Assembly (NCBI GenBank): GCA_035048495.1
Contig: CM068552.1
Span: 11,137,501-11,201,500, forward strand
Direction: 5' to 3'
DNA: 64,000 nucleotides
Origin: Euptelea pleiosperma
Taxonomy: Eukaryota > Streptophyta > Magnoliopsida > Ranunculales > Eupteleaceae
In this document: positions 1 to 12,100 of the stretch, in pieces
Layout: every line of letters begins with the position of its first letter
Numbering within the stretch: the stretch's first letter is position 1
The notes under the pieces: model-generated
What the model was told of the DNA's origin: nothing
Seen by the model: only the letters and a program-made list of their open reading frames with translations
Databases searched by the model: none
Translations under genes and position numbers: made by a program

Positions 1-1390
1 ATGTTCATAAAATAGAATTAAATAAGCTATTAAATAACATGTATGAGAATAAATAAATAAAAAAACAGTCCCCTTTTAATGGGCCTTACCAAAGCTCATT
101 TATGGCCCAACAAGAAAATCAACGTGAATTAAATAAATTAAAAATGTAAAAAAAATAATATTAAAAAAATCAAACTAAAATTTTAGAAAAATGAAGCAAT
201 AACTAAGACATGTTCCAATGGGACTCACACTATCTAATAAATTTACTAAAATAACCCTATCAACAAAAGGACAAAAATTAACCTAGTAAGCAAAATGATA
301 AAGATATCCTTGGTAATGGAATTTTTCGAAAAGTTCCCAAAACTTACGGATAACAAACAATGTTATTCTAATGATCATATAAACTCAAGATACGTGAAAA
401 GAGGTGTAAAAAGTCTAAATTACCACTAGTAAGCAAAAAGACCAAAATGCCCTTAAGGGGTGAAGCTATTAAAATACCTTAGAATTGTCCAGGGTGTTGT
501 ATCCATGGCGCTCAAAAGACCCTACCCCTCAACTGATAGGGGCATGTCATAAACCTTCTAACCATGTAACATGACTGTCATCCTCACAAAAATAAGCATA
601 TTTCCAACAAAAAAAAAAAAAAAACTCCACAAATCCCCTTATAGGTTGAGCACTAGGACATGAAATGGGATAGACATGGTCGGATCTAGGTATATCCATA
701 TACGTTAACAAGCTGATCTGAATGACTCAGATTCATATCCAAATCAAATCGGTATAGGATCGACCATATCGAACCCATATATATAGATATTATATAGATA
801 TGCGGGTCGGATCATGAAATGGGCTACCTTTTTTTGGTTGAATTAGTGTTACGAGAAGAAAAATAAATAAATAAAGATACACATAACAAGTCACAACCCA
901 ACAACACTCTTAGAAGATCAGACAATAATTCCCAACGGTCGTTTTCATTCACTTTTTTTAAAGCTCACTGGGTCCAATTTACACAATCTACGTGACAAAG
1001 ACACATAAAAAAAATGTGACGCCACGTATTTAAAACCTTACAATAACAATCCACAAAAATTTTAAAAAAAAAAACTGGAATAACAAATTTCTCTACGAGC
1101 TGACACTAATCTTATCCAAACACTAAAGGGCTTCCTTTTTATATTCATGGCTCGCGTCACCTTGATTTTCCTCGTCCAAATGCAAAGCTAGATGTGGCGG
1201 ACAACTCTCAACCAAAAGAATACTCTTCGAGCTTTAAAAATACGTGGCATCCTATCCGGCCACTATTATATTCCCACCGACTCTTGAACAGGTCAGCATG
1301 TTCTTTTCTTTCATCTTATCCTACTTGTTGAGGCATCGTCATTGTGCTTCTATGTGTTGACACGTGGGAAATCCAAAGGGAGATGAGTCA
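1..1390. other. AT-rich intergenic DNA
   Basis: No gene seen. The stretch is AT-rich, with several poly-A runs and scattered stops in all frames. Nothing resembles a conserved protein, tRNA or rRNA. The last ten bases, GCACCACTGA, are the left target duplication of the MULE that follows. Confidence 0.6.
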
Positions 1391-1400
1391 GCACCACTGA

Positions 1401-2840
1401 GAGTAAAACTTCCGTCACAAGATGTGACCGAAGCAGGTCACAACCTACAATACAATCCACGTGGCATATTATTAGAGGACGCTGACCATATGGATGTTTG
1501 GACATCAGTCCCTCGGTTGACCTGCAAACCAAAAATCGACCTATTTTTGGGTGCATTATTTGGAGAAAAAATTCGCTGTGCCGGGGTCCTTCAAACTTTG
1601 AAGGTCCCCTACCAAAATGTCACACACGTACGACAAGGCCTAAACCCAACCCACGTTTTACCTTGGTTAGTTAGTTAAGGATGGTTAACAAAGGGTATGT
1701 AGGGAATAAATCCACACACCTTCAAAGTACGTACTTTTCTACAGACTTAATTGATATCCTTCACGTGTTGTTGGGTCCGAAGCCCCGAGACAAGTTATGA
1801 GATCCGATTTCGAGGTGCCTAAAGTCGGTTCCGAGGTGTCCAAGATCAGATTCCGAGGTATCCGAAGTCAAGCTCCGAGATATCCGAGGTCAGGTTCCAA
1901 GGCCGCTGGACGATCCTGCAAATAACTCGATATGGTAGAATTCCACCAAATGAGCCTCCGATGCTTAAGTCAGTCTGAATAGAATATACGATCAAGTTTA
2001 AATCTCCAAGATTGCATCCCTTTTACTGTAGCAAATATTGCTATTTATAGCATTTAAAACTAGATATTTATGTAGATATTTTATATGAACCAATAAGAAC
2101 TCACCATGTGCCTTCCAAATAATATTCTTCAAGTATAAAGGTAAGTCTGAGGTTCCCGAGGTCGCCGAATATCATATCCGAGACTCCCGAGGTTCCCGAA
2201 TAAGGTGCCTACGATCTCCGACTTTCCCGAACATGATGCTGAGAACAGTTTGCCCTTTGCTTCAAGGTTGGCAAAACCCCTATATGTTACCCGAGGATCC
2301 GAGGTCCCAAGGTAATGTCACCCGAGGTACCCAAATTGTTTAAAAGAATGGTACCAGAGGTATCCAAAGTGTTCGAGGTGGCAGCTGCTCGAGGTTCAAC
2401 AGTAAAGTTTTTCCAACTCCAAGTTTTAAAAAGAAATGCCACGTGTCAGCCAACCTTGTGACACGCGTCACAATATCATATGTCCACGTGTCAACAGTGT
2501 TACACAGTTTTTACCCCCCACAGGATACGTGTCAAATATTTTGGGAGGGGACCTTCAAAGTTTGAACGATCCCGAGACAAGGGAATTTTTTCTCCGTTAT
2601 TTGGGTGCAACTGGATCTTTGCACCCAAATAATGCTCAAATTCCCACGGTTAAAATAACCCATGAAAATACCTTCAATCCAACAACGCTTAGAAATCACT
2701 AATCAATCCGATTTTGAGTTTGCAGATCCACCGAGGGACTGGCTAAACATTCACGAGTCAGCACCCTCTAATAATGTGCCACATGGCTCGTATTGTGGGT
2801 TGTGACTGGCTTCGGTCACATCTTGTGACAAGTTTTACTC
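1401..2840. mobile_element. MULE family A copy, split by a second MULE
   Basis: The left end starts GAGTAAAACTTCCGTCACAAG and the right end finishes CTTGTGACAAGTTTTACTC, giving long terminal inverted repeats. The element is flanked by a perfect 10-bp direct repeat, GCACCACTGA (1391-1400 and 2841-2850). Long TIRs with 9-10 bp target duplications are typical of Mutator-like elements. The TIRs carry CCACGTGG-like motifs. No transposase remains, so the element is non-autonomous. It is interrupted at 1563-2594 by another MULE-like element. Related copies lie at 7557, 8043, 41333 and 55655. Confidence 0.85.
1563..2594. mobile_element. MULE-like element nested in a family A copy
   Basis: Inverted termini GAGAAAAAATTC / GAATTTTTTCTC continue inward to a shared block around CTTCAAACTTTGAAGG, about 47 bp in all. 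The flanks are 9-bp near-duplicates, CATTATTTG (1554-1562) and CGTTATTTG (2595-2603). The interior from about 1770 to 2400 is full of CCGAGGT-like repeats and has no recognisable coding sequence. It could be a captured LTR or satellite-like segment. The element inserted after the surrounding family A copy. Confidence 0.75.
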
Positions 2841-2880
2841 GCACCACTGAATGCCCGTGTTACGTGGATAAGAGGTATGA

Positions 2881-3046
2881 GAGAATTTTTGAAGCAGCGA
2901 TCATGCGTCCCAATGATTGTGCACCACATATACTTGGGTTTAGGCTTTGGTTTTGAAAAAATCTTTTTAAAAAAGTAATACAGGTATATGTGGTCATTGG
3001 TGCATGTTCCCTGGTTCAAAAATCCCGTCGCTTCAAAAAATTTCTC
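2881..3046. mobile_element. Short TIR element (GAGAATTTTTTGAAGC type)
   Basis: Starts GAGAATTTTTGAAGC and ends GCTTCAAAAAATTTCTC, with a second inverted block inside (CACCACATATAC / GTATATGTGGTC). At about 166 bp it is MITE-sized and non-coding. Elements with similar ends occur at 8148-8728 and 49963-50112. No clear target duplication is visible. Confidence 0.6.
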
Positions 3047-3077
3047 CAAATAATCGAGTCCTCCCGAGACAGAGATC

Positions 3078-3790
3078 TTTCTAACCACCCACAATATTAG
3101 CCACGTGGCACACTCTTAGAGGATGCTGACTGTAAGGGTGCTTGGCCAATCCCTAGGTAGACCTACAAACGAAAAATAGCCTGAATAGTGATTTCAATCC
3201 TTTAGATCTTTGTACCCCAAATAATGGTCAATAATGCTCAAATCCACGTTTAAAAATCAATCCATGTAAATGACTCCTTCCAACACTTAGAAGTCACTAA
3301 TCAGGCTAATTTTTGGTGTGTATGTCCATCCGGTTATGCCATGTGGCTCGTATTATAGGCAGTGAACAACTTTGCTGACCGGTGGCGGAGTAGAACTTTA
3401 CTGATGACGGACCACCACAGTATGAGCCATGTGGCACATTCTTAGAGATTTGGTGGCAGTATGGATGTTTGGCTTAACCCAAAGTGGACCTACATGCCAA
3501 AAAATTTAGCCTGATTAGTGATTTCTAAGCATTGGATTGGAATCTTTTTCATGGGTTGATTTTTATTTGTGTAATTTTAGCAATGTTTGAGGTACAAAGA
3601 CCAAAGGTTTGAAACCACTAATTTGGCTGATTTTTGATATGTAGGTCTGCCTAGGGATGGGACAAACATCCATATGGTAATTGGTCTCTAAGAATGTGAC
3701 ATGTGGCTCATATGTATATCCGTCGTACTCCCTGAACTTTGCTGACTCACGTCCATCATCAACGTTGATGACTCGTCGCTGTACTGCCAC
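3078..3790. mobile_element. Two decayed MULE family A copies
   Basis: Two adjacent blocks (about 3078-3404 and 3405-3790) carry the family A hallmarks. These are CCACGTGGC, a GGATGTTTGG block, 'cctgattagtgatttc' interior text and its inverted counterpart ending in a GTGGCTC motif. Both have lost clean ends. Reading frames crossing them are fortuitous. Confidence 0.55.
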
Positions 3791-3898
3791 ATTTCGGACT
3801 AGAAGTCGATTTCTATGAGAATTTTTTATCTTGGCACATTTTGATCCGGTGTCCTAGCATATATTTACAAAGTCGGCTAACGCAGCTCCAGCCTCATT

Positions 3899-4074
3899 GA
3901 GGCAGGTTTTGCATATGCCGGTGAACACCCCACCTCCCCCAACACTGCAATCTGTTCCTTCATCTTCTTCTCGGCCCATCGATCTTGAGGCAGGTTCTGC
4001 ATGTGCCGATGAACGCCCCACCTCCCCCAACACTGCAATCTGTTCCTTCATATTCTTTTCAGCCATTGATCTCG
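3899..4074. repeat. 88-bp tandem duplication
   Basis: Two direct copies begin with GAGGCAGGTT at 3899 and 3987. They share CCCCACCTCCCCCAACACTG and TGCAATCTGTTCCTTCAT with a handful of substitutions. Both strands stay open through the repeat (for example - strand 3854-4090). The duplicated frame resembles no known protein, so I treat it as a repeat and not a gene. Confidence 0.8.
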
Positions 4075-4090
4075 AGGAGATCACAGACAT

Positions 4091-5225
4091 GAGAAAATAA
4101 TGTTGTTTGGGATTATGTTTAGGTTAGTTTGTAGTGTGGGAACTTGAATATAAGAAAGTGTGCCAAGAAAAAAGGGACGATGAAGAACATAATATTATGC
4201 TCGTTTGTGTTTGTATTCTTATGTGGAGACTATGGTACTTCAAGAAAATGTGTTCACAAAACCTCTTGAAATCTTGAAGTCGGTGGACTTATATTGACTC
4301 AAGCGCCACACACAAAAAAGAAGCAGTCGTGCTTTGGACCGCCCAAGAGAAAGTTTCCTAAAATTAAATACATATTCTTCGTGGAATCAAAAATCTCAAA
4401 TATGGGGACTGGGTTTTATAATTATTCAGAATGATTCTAATGCTCTTGTGGTGGTAAGAGCACTTAAGTCAAGGGTAGGGTCAGCTGAAGAGGCGTAGGC
4501 GTAGAGACCAGGGTTTCGCTGTGCTTTGGAGGAAGCCATCCACAATTTAGAGCTCAACGCAAATGTAAAAAATCTAGTGGACTTGCTCGATGAGGGCTCT
4601 TCTTCAGTTGGGTGGGTGTGTCGGCAATCTGTGTTGATATTTTGGTTTTAAAAAAAAATCTCTTCCTCTCTGTTTTTGTTTATTCCCCACGAGGGGCAAA
4701 TTCAAAGGTGGTGGTCCCAATACTATTGGATGTATCCCTCCTTCCCCTCGATCTTAGAATAATCATGCCAGTTGAATCCTAAGAGCTTTGGATGTGAGGA
4801 TTACTCTGTCCTGGAACGCCAAAATCCAAAATAAGTACCCATGCGCTGTTTGGTTGGCAAGTATTAAGGATGGCAACATTTTTCAAACACATATTATCCC
4901 CGAAACAGGTATTCTTTTGGAAACGATCTACAACTAACTCTTCATCCCAAGCGCACCAAGGAAAAAATATCCATTTATGTGTTCATAGGGCTTGTTTGGA
5001 TCCCTATTTTTTCTAGAAATATTTTTAAAATGTTTTGGAAACATGTTTTTCAATGAGCATTTAACTGTGGATACAATGTTTGCATATTTTTTATTATGCA
5101 AACGTATGTAGACTAGATTTCTTGAGCTTTTATTCTATTGAATTTAAGGTAAATTTTATTGACACCCCAAAGTTTTCCAAGGGCACCCATTTTATAAGGA
5201 CACCCAACCCATTTTAAAACAATCA
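4091..5225. other. Gene-free stretch
   Basis: No supported gene or RNA. Around 4985-5110 there is a partial relative of the small TIR element at 54281-54405 (shared 'acaatgtttgca' text). The rest is unique-looking AT-rich sequence. Confidence 0.5.
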
Positions 5226-7210
5226 GTGGGCACCCTCATTGCTTAAAGGCTCCCCATCCATCCAAAAAAATGCTTAGGGTTTCTTCCTCCAAACCGTATT
5301 CTTACCCCATCTTCTCCGTCGTCGACATTGGCAACATTGTCCAGCGAAACTACGCCGGCAACACATCCAACGATACTACGCCATCCGACCTCTATTTCAA
5401 TGAGTTTAACGTATTTTTTAGTTTGATTTCCAACCATTTTTCATTTTCGTCCATTTTTTTAGTTTTCTTGAGTTATATCATCTGGAAGGTCAAAACTCAA
5501 CCATTCTTGAGATTTTTTTCAACCATTCTTTTATTCAGGTGGTTTTCCCTTTTTCCAACTATTTTCACTTCCCTTTTTTCGACGTGGATTCTAAGAATCC
5601 AACGGTGGTGATAGCGCTGAGGTGGCATTCACTTTTAGCCAAATCAAAATCATCGTTGAATTCTCTGAATCCACGTCGAAGAAGGAAAGTTAAATGACAA
5701 GTCAAAAGATGAAGTACTGGTATTTGATAAAATGCCTCAAAGGTTTTAGTTGGATCCAATCGACATGACTATAATTGGTTTGGTTGAATCAACCGATATT
5801 AAGAAAAACTTGGACTTCCTTAGTATTGATTGGATCCAACCGACATTAGTAAAATTCGCTTCAGTTTTTTTTTTTTCTAATTTTAACATGACAATGGTTG
5901 TTCTCCTCATTAGGTTGCAATAATGGGAAGAAATTCTACTGAGCCACTCGCTCCTGATGCACAAAAAAAAATGAAATACTCTCGCATCGTCCCATAAAAA
6001 GAACCATAGGAAAGCCCAAGAGAAGTTGTCAACAAGATATACAAATCTATGACATCTTGCGGTCCAAAACTCAGCCAGTAGCTCACCTAATAGATTTAGC
6101 AACTCAACCAGTAGATTCACAGAAAAAGAGAGGGAAAAAAAATAAAAAAAATTAGAATTGTGTAGGCCTATAAGCTTTTTAAGGCAAAGTGTCATAAACT
6201 TTTTTATTTTTAGGTATATGTGCTATAGACTTATTGAGGTCTATAAACTTTTTTTATTGTTCAACTTATTGGATCATAATCATTTATGTTAAATGTTCAA
6301 TGTATATTGATCAGTTAGGTAAGAGATTCCAAAAAATAAAATAAAAAATAGATTTATTAAGTTTTTCTTAGTATCAGTTGAATACAACTGAAATTTACAA
6401 ACCAGCATGTTAGTTGGATCCAACCGAAGCTATACCAACAATTTCGGTTGGATGTCAACGTCATAGAGTGTCGGTTGTATGTAACTGACACAATTTCTCT
6501 ATCCCCCTTCTACAGAGTTTTTTTAGTGTCGGTTTAACCCAACCGAAGCTATTAACAACAATTTCGGTTGGGTATCACCGTTAGAGAATTTCAGTTGTAT
6601 GTAATTGACACGTACAGTTTTTGTCCCGCTTCTAAAGCTTGAGTTTTTCTTAGTATTGATTGGATCCGACTAACAAATGGAAAGAAACTTAGGTTGGATC
6701 CAACCAAAATGGATGAAGCAATGTCAGTAACGAGCAACCGACACGACAAGTTACTTGCGCTTATGCAGTATACAAAAAAATAAGGAAGAGACGCCGGCGA
6801 TAACGAAATTAGCTATTTTACCAGTGAAAAAGATGTTTGTGGAAGGTTCTCTTCCACTCGAGTTAATTTTTTCAATGTTTTCCATCAATTTAGATTAGCT
6901 TTTCACTTCTTTTTTTAGGTTTTCTACTATTTCAACAATTTTTTCCAAGTTAGTTGTTAAATGCGATTCTCCAACGATTTTAAATCGACGATGACATTAT
7001 CAACCTTTAGGTGTAAGAGGAGATGAGCAGGGGCGGGATGGGCAAGGTAGTTAGATATTCTCAGAACAGGTACTAGTAAAGGGGCTAGTAAAGGCTCCAC
7101 ATATTTAAGGAAAAAAATACGTGGGTGGCCTTGAAAATATTGGGGTTTCAATAAAACTTACTTTATTAATTCGGCTATGAGATCGATGTCCTTCAAAAAG
7201 TTAATGAAAA
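5226..7210. repeat. Region of GGTTGGATCCAACC palindromes and a tandem repeat
   Basis: The palindromic phrase TTGGATCCAACCGA or close variants recurs near 5750, 5828, 6415, 6660 and 6700. From 6366 to about 6640, two imperfect direct repeats of about 125 bp each carry the block 'caatttcggttgg' followed by 'ttgtatgtaa(c/t)tgacac'. This looks like an old inverted-repeat element. Open frames here (5270-5611 +, 5746-6195 -) are low-complexity and match nothing recognisable. Confidence 0.5.
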
Positions 7211-7218
7211 AAAAAAGA

Positions 7219-7396
7219 GTGGTGATCATATGGTCCAGGGTCCATGTGGTGCCCAGCTGTTGGCACATTTTAATTGGTGCTGCACACATCGGCCTACTAA
7301 ATTATAAATTCAAATAAAATAAAATATTAGTGCAGAACCAATCAAAATGTGCCAGCAGTTGGGCACCACATTGACCCCGGACCATATGATCACCAC
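7219..7396. mobile_element. 178-bp MITE with about 60-bp TIRs
   Basis: Starts GTGGTGATCATATGGTCC and ends GGACCATATGATCACCAC. The inverted match extends through the 'caccacat' and 'aaaatgtgcca' blocks on both sides. There is no coding capacity. A related terminus begins the next element at about 7427. Confidence 0.75.
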
Positions 7397-7426
7397 ATAC
7401 TAATTATTCCCTTGTATGAACAAAGG

Positions 7427-7985
7427 ATGATCACATGGTCCGGGGTCCTTGGACAACGTCCATGTCCATGGTGCACAGTGGTAATGTTTCGTCATTGGCC
7501 AAAATTAAATGCAGTACACTTTATCCAATGAAAAGATGATACCACTGTGCACCATAGAGTAAAACTTGTGTCACAAGATGTTGTGATGGAACACGATCAC
7601 AGCACTCAATACGAGCCACGTGGCATACTATCAAAGATCTTTGACCGTATGGATGCTTGACCAGTCCCTCGGTGGACCTAAAGACCAAAAATCAGCTTTT
7701 ACAACCTTTGGATTTATGCACCCAAATAACGCTCAATAATGCTCAAATTTCTACCGTTAAAAGCAACCCATGAAAATAACTTCAATAGAATCAGTTAGAA
7801 ATCACTAATCAAGCTGATTTTTTGTGTACCAGTCCACCGAGGGACTGCCCAAACATCCATACAGTCATTGTCCTCTAATAGTATACCACGTGGCTCGTAT
7901 TGAGTGCTGTGACCGTGTTCCGTCACAACATCTTGTGACACAAGTTTTACCATAGACTTTGTCCTTGGACCACGGGGCCCGGACT
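7427..7985. mobile_element. TIR element interrupted by a family A MULE
   Basis: Left text 'ggtccttggacaacgtcc' and 'ccatggtgcacagtgg' have inverted partners 'ccactgtgcaccatag' (7550s) and 'gtccttggaccacggg' (7960s). The right arm is split by the 7557-7950 insertion. Bases CATAGA are present on both sides of that insertion. Exact outer ends are uncertain. Confidence 0.55.
7557..7950. mobile_element. MULE family A copy with long TIRs
   Basis: Starts GAGTAAAACTTGTGTCACAAG and ends CTTGTGACACAAGTTTTAC. The TIRs match over roughly 145 bp, through the CGAGCCACGTGG block and the GGACC block. This is the cleanest full-length reference copy of family A here. The terminal CTC and part of the right target duplication seem lost, leaving CATAGA as the shared flank. 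It inserted into the element at 7427-7985. Confidence 0.8.
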
Positions 7986-8147
7986 ACTAATTTCGCACGA
8001 GATTTTGGAGTCTCGAGCCTTCGTGTTTGAGGTCCCATTGTGGAGTAAAACTTTGCTGACCAGCGACGGTCAGCAGAGCCATGACTACACACAAAATGAG
8101 CCACGTGGCCCACTTTTGAGAGCACGCTGACTGTAGAGATTTTGGGC

Positions 8148-8728
8148 GAGAATTTTTTGAAGCGGAGAGAATTTTGAACCGGGTATCATGTGCCAATGAT
8201 CATGCGCCACACATACCCATCATTACTTTAAAAAAAATTATGGATCGTGATGTAACAAGGTATACCTGAGATCTTTTCATTTGCGGAAGCGGCATTTTCG
8301 GTAGTCACCGCTGCCATCTGGACCCACAGACCGCATGGATGTTTAGCCTACCCCTTAATAGACACTCATAACAAAAATCAGCTTGTTTAATGATTTTTAG
8401 CTATTGGTTTTAGTACTCAAAAAATGGTTTCATTCAACGGCTAAAAGAACGCCTTAAAAGTTCTATAAAATGCTAAAATCTAATGGTTATAAATTACCAA
8501 TCAAGGTGATTTTTGGTGTGTATATCCACCAAGGGGCGGGATAAACATCCATACGGTAAGTGGGTCCAGATGACAGTGGTGAGTAACAAAAATCGTGCTT
8601 CCGCATTTGCTACAGTTTCAGGCATACCTTGTTACACCTTTTCCAAAAATTATTTAAAACCAATCCTAAACCGAGATATACGTGGCGTGTTCCCTGCTTT
8701 AAACTCTGGCTGCTTAAATTTTTTTTCT
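8148..8728. mobile_element. TIR element (GAGAATTTTTTGAAGC type), split
   Basis: Left end GAGAATTTTTTGAAGCGGAG and a decayed right end (inverse 'gaaaaaaaatttaagcag') enclose inner partners 'gggtatcatgtgcc' and 'ggcgtgttccc'. It lies inside the family A copy and is itself split by the element at 8251-8636. Confidence 0.5.
8251..8636. mobile_element. 386-bp TIR element (TGTAACAAGG type)
   Basis: Starts TGTAACAAGGTATACCTGAG and ends with the inverse ACCTTGTTACA. Both arms carry 'catttgcggaagc' and 'catctggacccac', so the TIRs are about 120 bp. A second copy lies at 60746-61130. No transposase and no clear target duplication are visible. Confidence 0.7.
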
Positions 8729-9155
8729 AAAACAGCCTGGTTAGTGAATTCAAACCTTTGGATCCTGTACCCAAAGTAATGGTCAATAATGCTCAAATTC
8801 CAAGGGTTAAGATCAACCCATGAAAATGACTCCAATCAACGCTTAGAAATCAATGGTTGATTTTTTTTTCATACGATCAGTTTTCTATACAAATGTGCCA
8901 CGTGGATCATATTGTAAGCGGTCACGGATTCGCTGACCGTCGGCGGTCAGCGAAGTTTTACTACCCATTGGTCTCCCGGACATGGAGACCCACAGCAAAC
9001 TTACCGTTCAAAGAAGCCCCCCACTCAAAGAAGCCCATTTGAAGAGATTCTCTGTATAAGAACTCTTCGTTGGAGCTTCGGAGTTCGATGAGTCGCAGAA
9101 CAACCCCAAAACTGAGCTTCTGAAAACTAGGGTACAGTGTTCAGTCTATTCTTTC

Positions 9156-9170
9156 AATGGCATTTTCGTG
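9156..9170 (+). promoter_or_regulatory. Short upstream ORF before ESV1
   Basis: ATG GCA TTT TCG TGA encodes four residues and stops 4 bp before the main ATG at 9175. If transcribed as part of the 5' UTR it could lower initiation at the main start. That role is inference; only the sequence is observed. Confidence 0.4.
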
Positions 9171-9174
9171 AATA

Positions 9175-12100
9175 ATGGCAGCGAATTCCAGAGGCTTCGC
9201 TGCTCCAGTTGGTCTGAAACTGAGAAGATTTGATGTTTCTCCTCTCTCTCATGGACTGGATTTCCCAAAAAGGAGGCGAAGATGCAGAGATGATGATGGA
9301 TTTAGACTGAGTCGAATCCGTTGTTGTTGCTCTGACTCAATGACTCCGATTCGGAGAAAATCGGGGTCGGGGAAGAATGCCGAGAAAGCCGAGGAATGGC
9401 GGTTCGAGCCGAGTAAGAGCCCTCGTAGAGTTCAAATCCAAGCGATGCCTGCGTTATCATTTGCTTCACCTCGGTACTTTCTGATCTTACGCATTGAATT
9501 TGGTTTTTTCGATCTTTTTTCTTTGAGGTTTTCAATGTTTTATTCTACTAGGTAGTGACAATGGGTACTGTGTTCTTGGTTCTTGCATTGAATTCATGGA
9601 GGTAACTGTTATCTGAAGGTTTCATAAAGTTTTAAGTGTATATCTTCTTCGATGGTGGAAAGATTATTTCTTCTTTCACCCCAAAACCGAGATCACTCAC
9701 ATGGACAGAAATAAATGAACTAATATCAAAACTTTAAAAGTTAGTAGAAATTCTGTCTTTTGTTGTTATAGAATATCAATGTTGATCTGCTGTACATCAG
9801 AAAACAGGATTTATACTTTTGTAGTGGTTTCAAAGTGCTTAATTCTTTGGTCTTGAAATTAAAGATTGCGATGCTTTAGTTTTGTCTCTCACAATCTTGT
9901 CGATCGCACTTACCATCTTCTGTTAGTTTTTCCTTCTTCATTTTATTTATCTTTGACGACCCAGGTATCAACTGGAAACTCGAATATAAACAGTTAGTCT
10001 TTCACGAATGAGATGTAGGCAATATCTTGCAATGTGAAAGCCATTTCAAACTTATATTTTCTCATAAAGATACGAATAAATGTTGATCAATGTGAGAAAA
10101 TGACAGCACATTTGTTTCTAACTCTTGCGTGGAACTGTTTATAACTGTTGGTTGGGTCCAAGTGGGGTGCTAAACCTATTCCAAAGCTAGGTGTACTAAG
10201 ATGAATAATGATATCAAAGGATTTAGAGAATAGAGATTGAAATGAAAACTATTTAGAAGCATGGATAGATCTTATTAGAGATATATGAATGTGGGCGTGA
10301 TGTCAAAATGTTATATAATAAAGTAAAAAACCAGAAAGATTAATCTGCAAGACCACAGATTCCAATGAAACCCATGGTCAAGGCCTGATCTGCACAGAAA
10401 GTTAGAATAAAAGAATTAGGGTTGATTAAGGGACATATATGGATGGCTAACTTGAAAATCACCATGCTCTGCGAAAGAAGATTGATATTTGTACAGTGGG
10501 TAAAACTCTTCAAATCCTCCATCTTGGAGGAGTTAGGTTTTCATTACCAAATCCCACAATGGTGACATTCCAAAAGCAATTGTTTCATTGATGACATGTG
10601 CTATATAGACAAAAGTTCCAAGGGATTTTTGACTAATACACTCCTGAAGTAATAAATAATAATGAGAGGATCATGCTGCCTCTCTCCAGTTCAACAATGA
10701 CAAAGCAATATATTTCTATAATGTTTGCAGATCCACATTCAGCAGTGACGTGGGCTCATTTTTACATTATTAGGATATTGGGCCATTAAATGATTTGCAC
10801 TTGATTCGTTTATAGTTTATCGAAGCAGACATATATGATATGATTATCTTTGTTAGCTTTCTTTATAGTGACCAGAGTGGATTTCAATTCAATAGATTGA
10901 GTTTATATCTCATAAATCATAATAGATACTATGAAAGTTGTAAGTTGCTTATTTTTCATTACTGCAGACTCCGTGGTGCTTGTAGAAAAGAAGAATTCTA
11001 TCCTCGGTGTACTCCAAGAAACTCTGCTCCACAGTCCCGTGATACTCCACCTAAAAGAGGTAAGCTACAAAAGCCAATGTTTTTAGTTGCTGCCTTCATC
11101 TATCAAGCTAATGCCAAGTTTATGATATACACGTTTTCATGTGAAAATTGGTTTTGCTAAATCAGTATCTTTCTCTGTCTGAAAATTACCTGATGTCCAT
11201 AGCTTGTTTCTTACTTTTTAATTTCATCTGAACAAGAAAATTTCCGTAATAAGAGCATTTGGTTGGTGGCTTATATTGGTGTCTTATATTATGCCTGAAA
11301 AGACATGTAAATGTTCTTATTCCTTCATTGTAGACACCGGTATTGCTAACGAGAAGGACTGGGGCATCAGCTTGTTAAATCACAACATCAATGAGTCTGG
11401 CACTAATGAAGATGGCAGTACTTGGCACCAGGAAAGCGGGGAGGACCTTGGGGAAAATGGATACAGGTGCCGCTGGACTAGGATGGGTGGTCAATGCTGT
11501 GATGGTTCCTCAGAATGGAAAGAAATGGTATTTGTTGCTTTATCATTAGTTCAGCCTTGTTATTGGTCGTCTCATGAAATTGAGTATTGGTGATTTTGGA
11601 ATCTAACTGGATTGGACACGATTATCTGTAAACTAATCCACATTAGTGGACAAAGCCATATGGAGTTTCAATGCTTTGACTTTTGTAATATCCATTACTA
11701 ATTTATGGCAAATGGCAATGGACTTATTTTTATGCAATTCCACTTAATACCATGATCAATAATATCATAAGGTCAAACAATTTTCATTGATTTGGTACTT
11801 GCTGATTAAATGTTTGGACAGTGTAGCACAAAAGTCCTGTTAATGATTTTGTATCTTCATTCAATATTCTTCTCTAGTTGGCCTTAAAATGTTCAGAAGG
11901 AACAAGAAGTCTCAGTACTATTCAACTTTATATGTGATAAATCTCCCTGCATCCAATTCGATTTTCCTGTTGTTTATCTACTGAGCATCGTGCATTACCT
12001 TTGTGAGAACTCTTTCATGTCGGATGTTGGTAATTTTGAATGGATGTTGATTGGAGTTAGTAGAGCTGCTTGTTCTCTATAAAATGAATCTGGAATTCCA

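Larger units (their letters stand above)
8043..8963. mobile_element. MULE family A copy carrying two further nested elements
   Basis: Begins GAGTAAAACTTTGCTGACC and ends GTTTTACTA. The flanks are CCCATTGTG (8034-8042) and CCCATTGGT (8964-8972), a near-identical target duplication. The copy contains G-box-type CCACGTGG motifs at about 8101 and 8899. It ends 211 bp upstream of the ESV1 start codon and therefore lies in the likely promoter region. Two insertions lie inside (8148-8728 and, within that, 8251-8636). Confidence 0.75.

Noticed and set aside
1768..2402. Solo LTR in the CCGAGGT-rich block
   Set aside because: TG...CA-like ends can be chosen, but no 5-bp duplication fits. The better-supported boundaries are the MULE-like TIRs at 1563 and 2594.
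5270..6195. Open frames with hydrophobic, Phe/Leu-rich translations
   Set aside because: They arise from T-rich repeat DNA, lack domain motifs and overlap palindromic repeats, so they are not called as genes.
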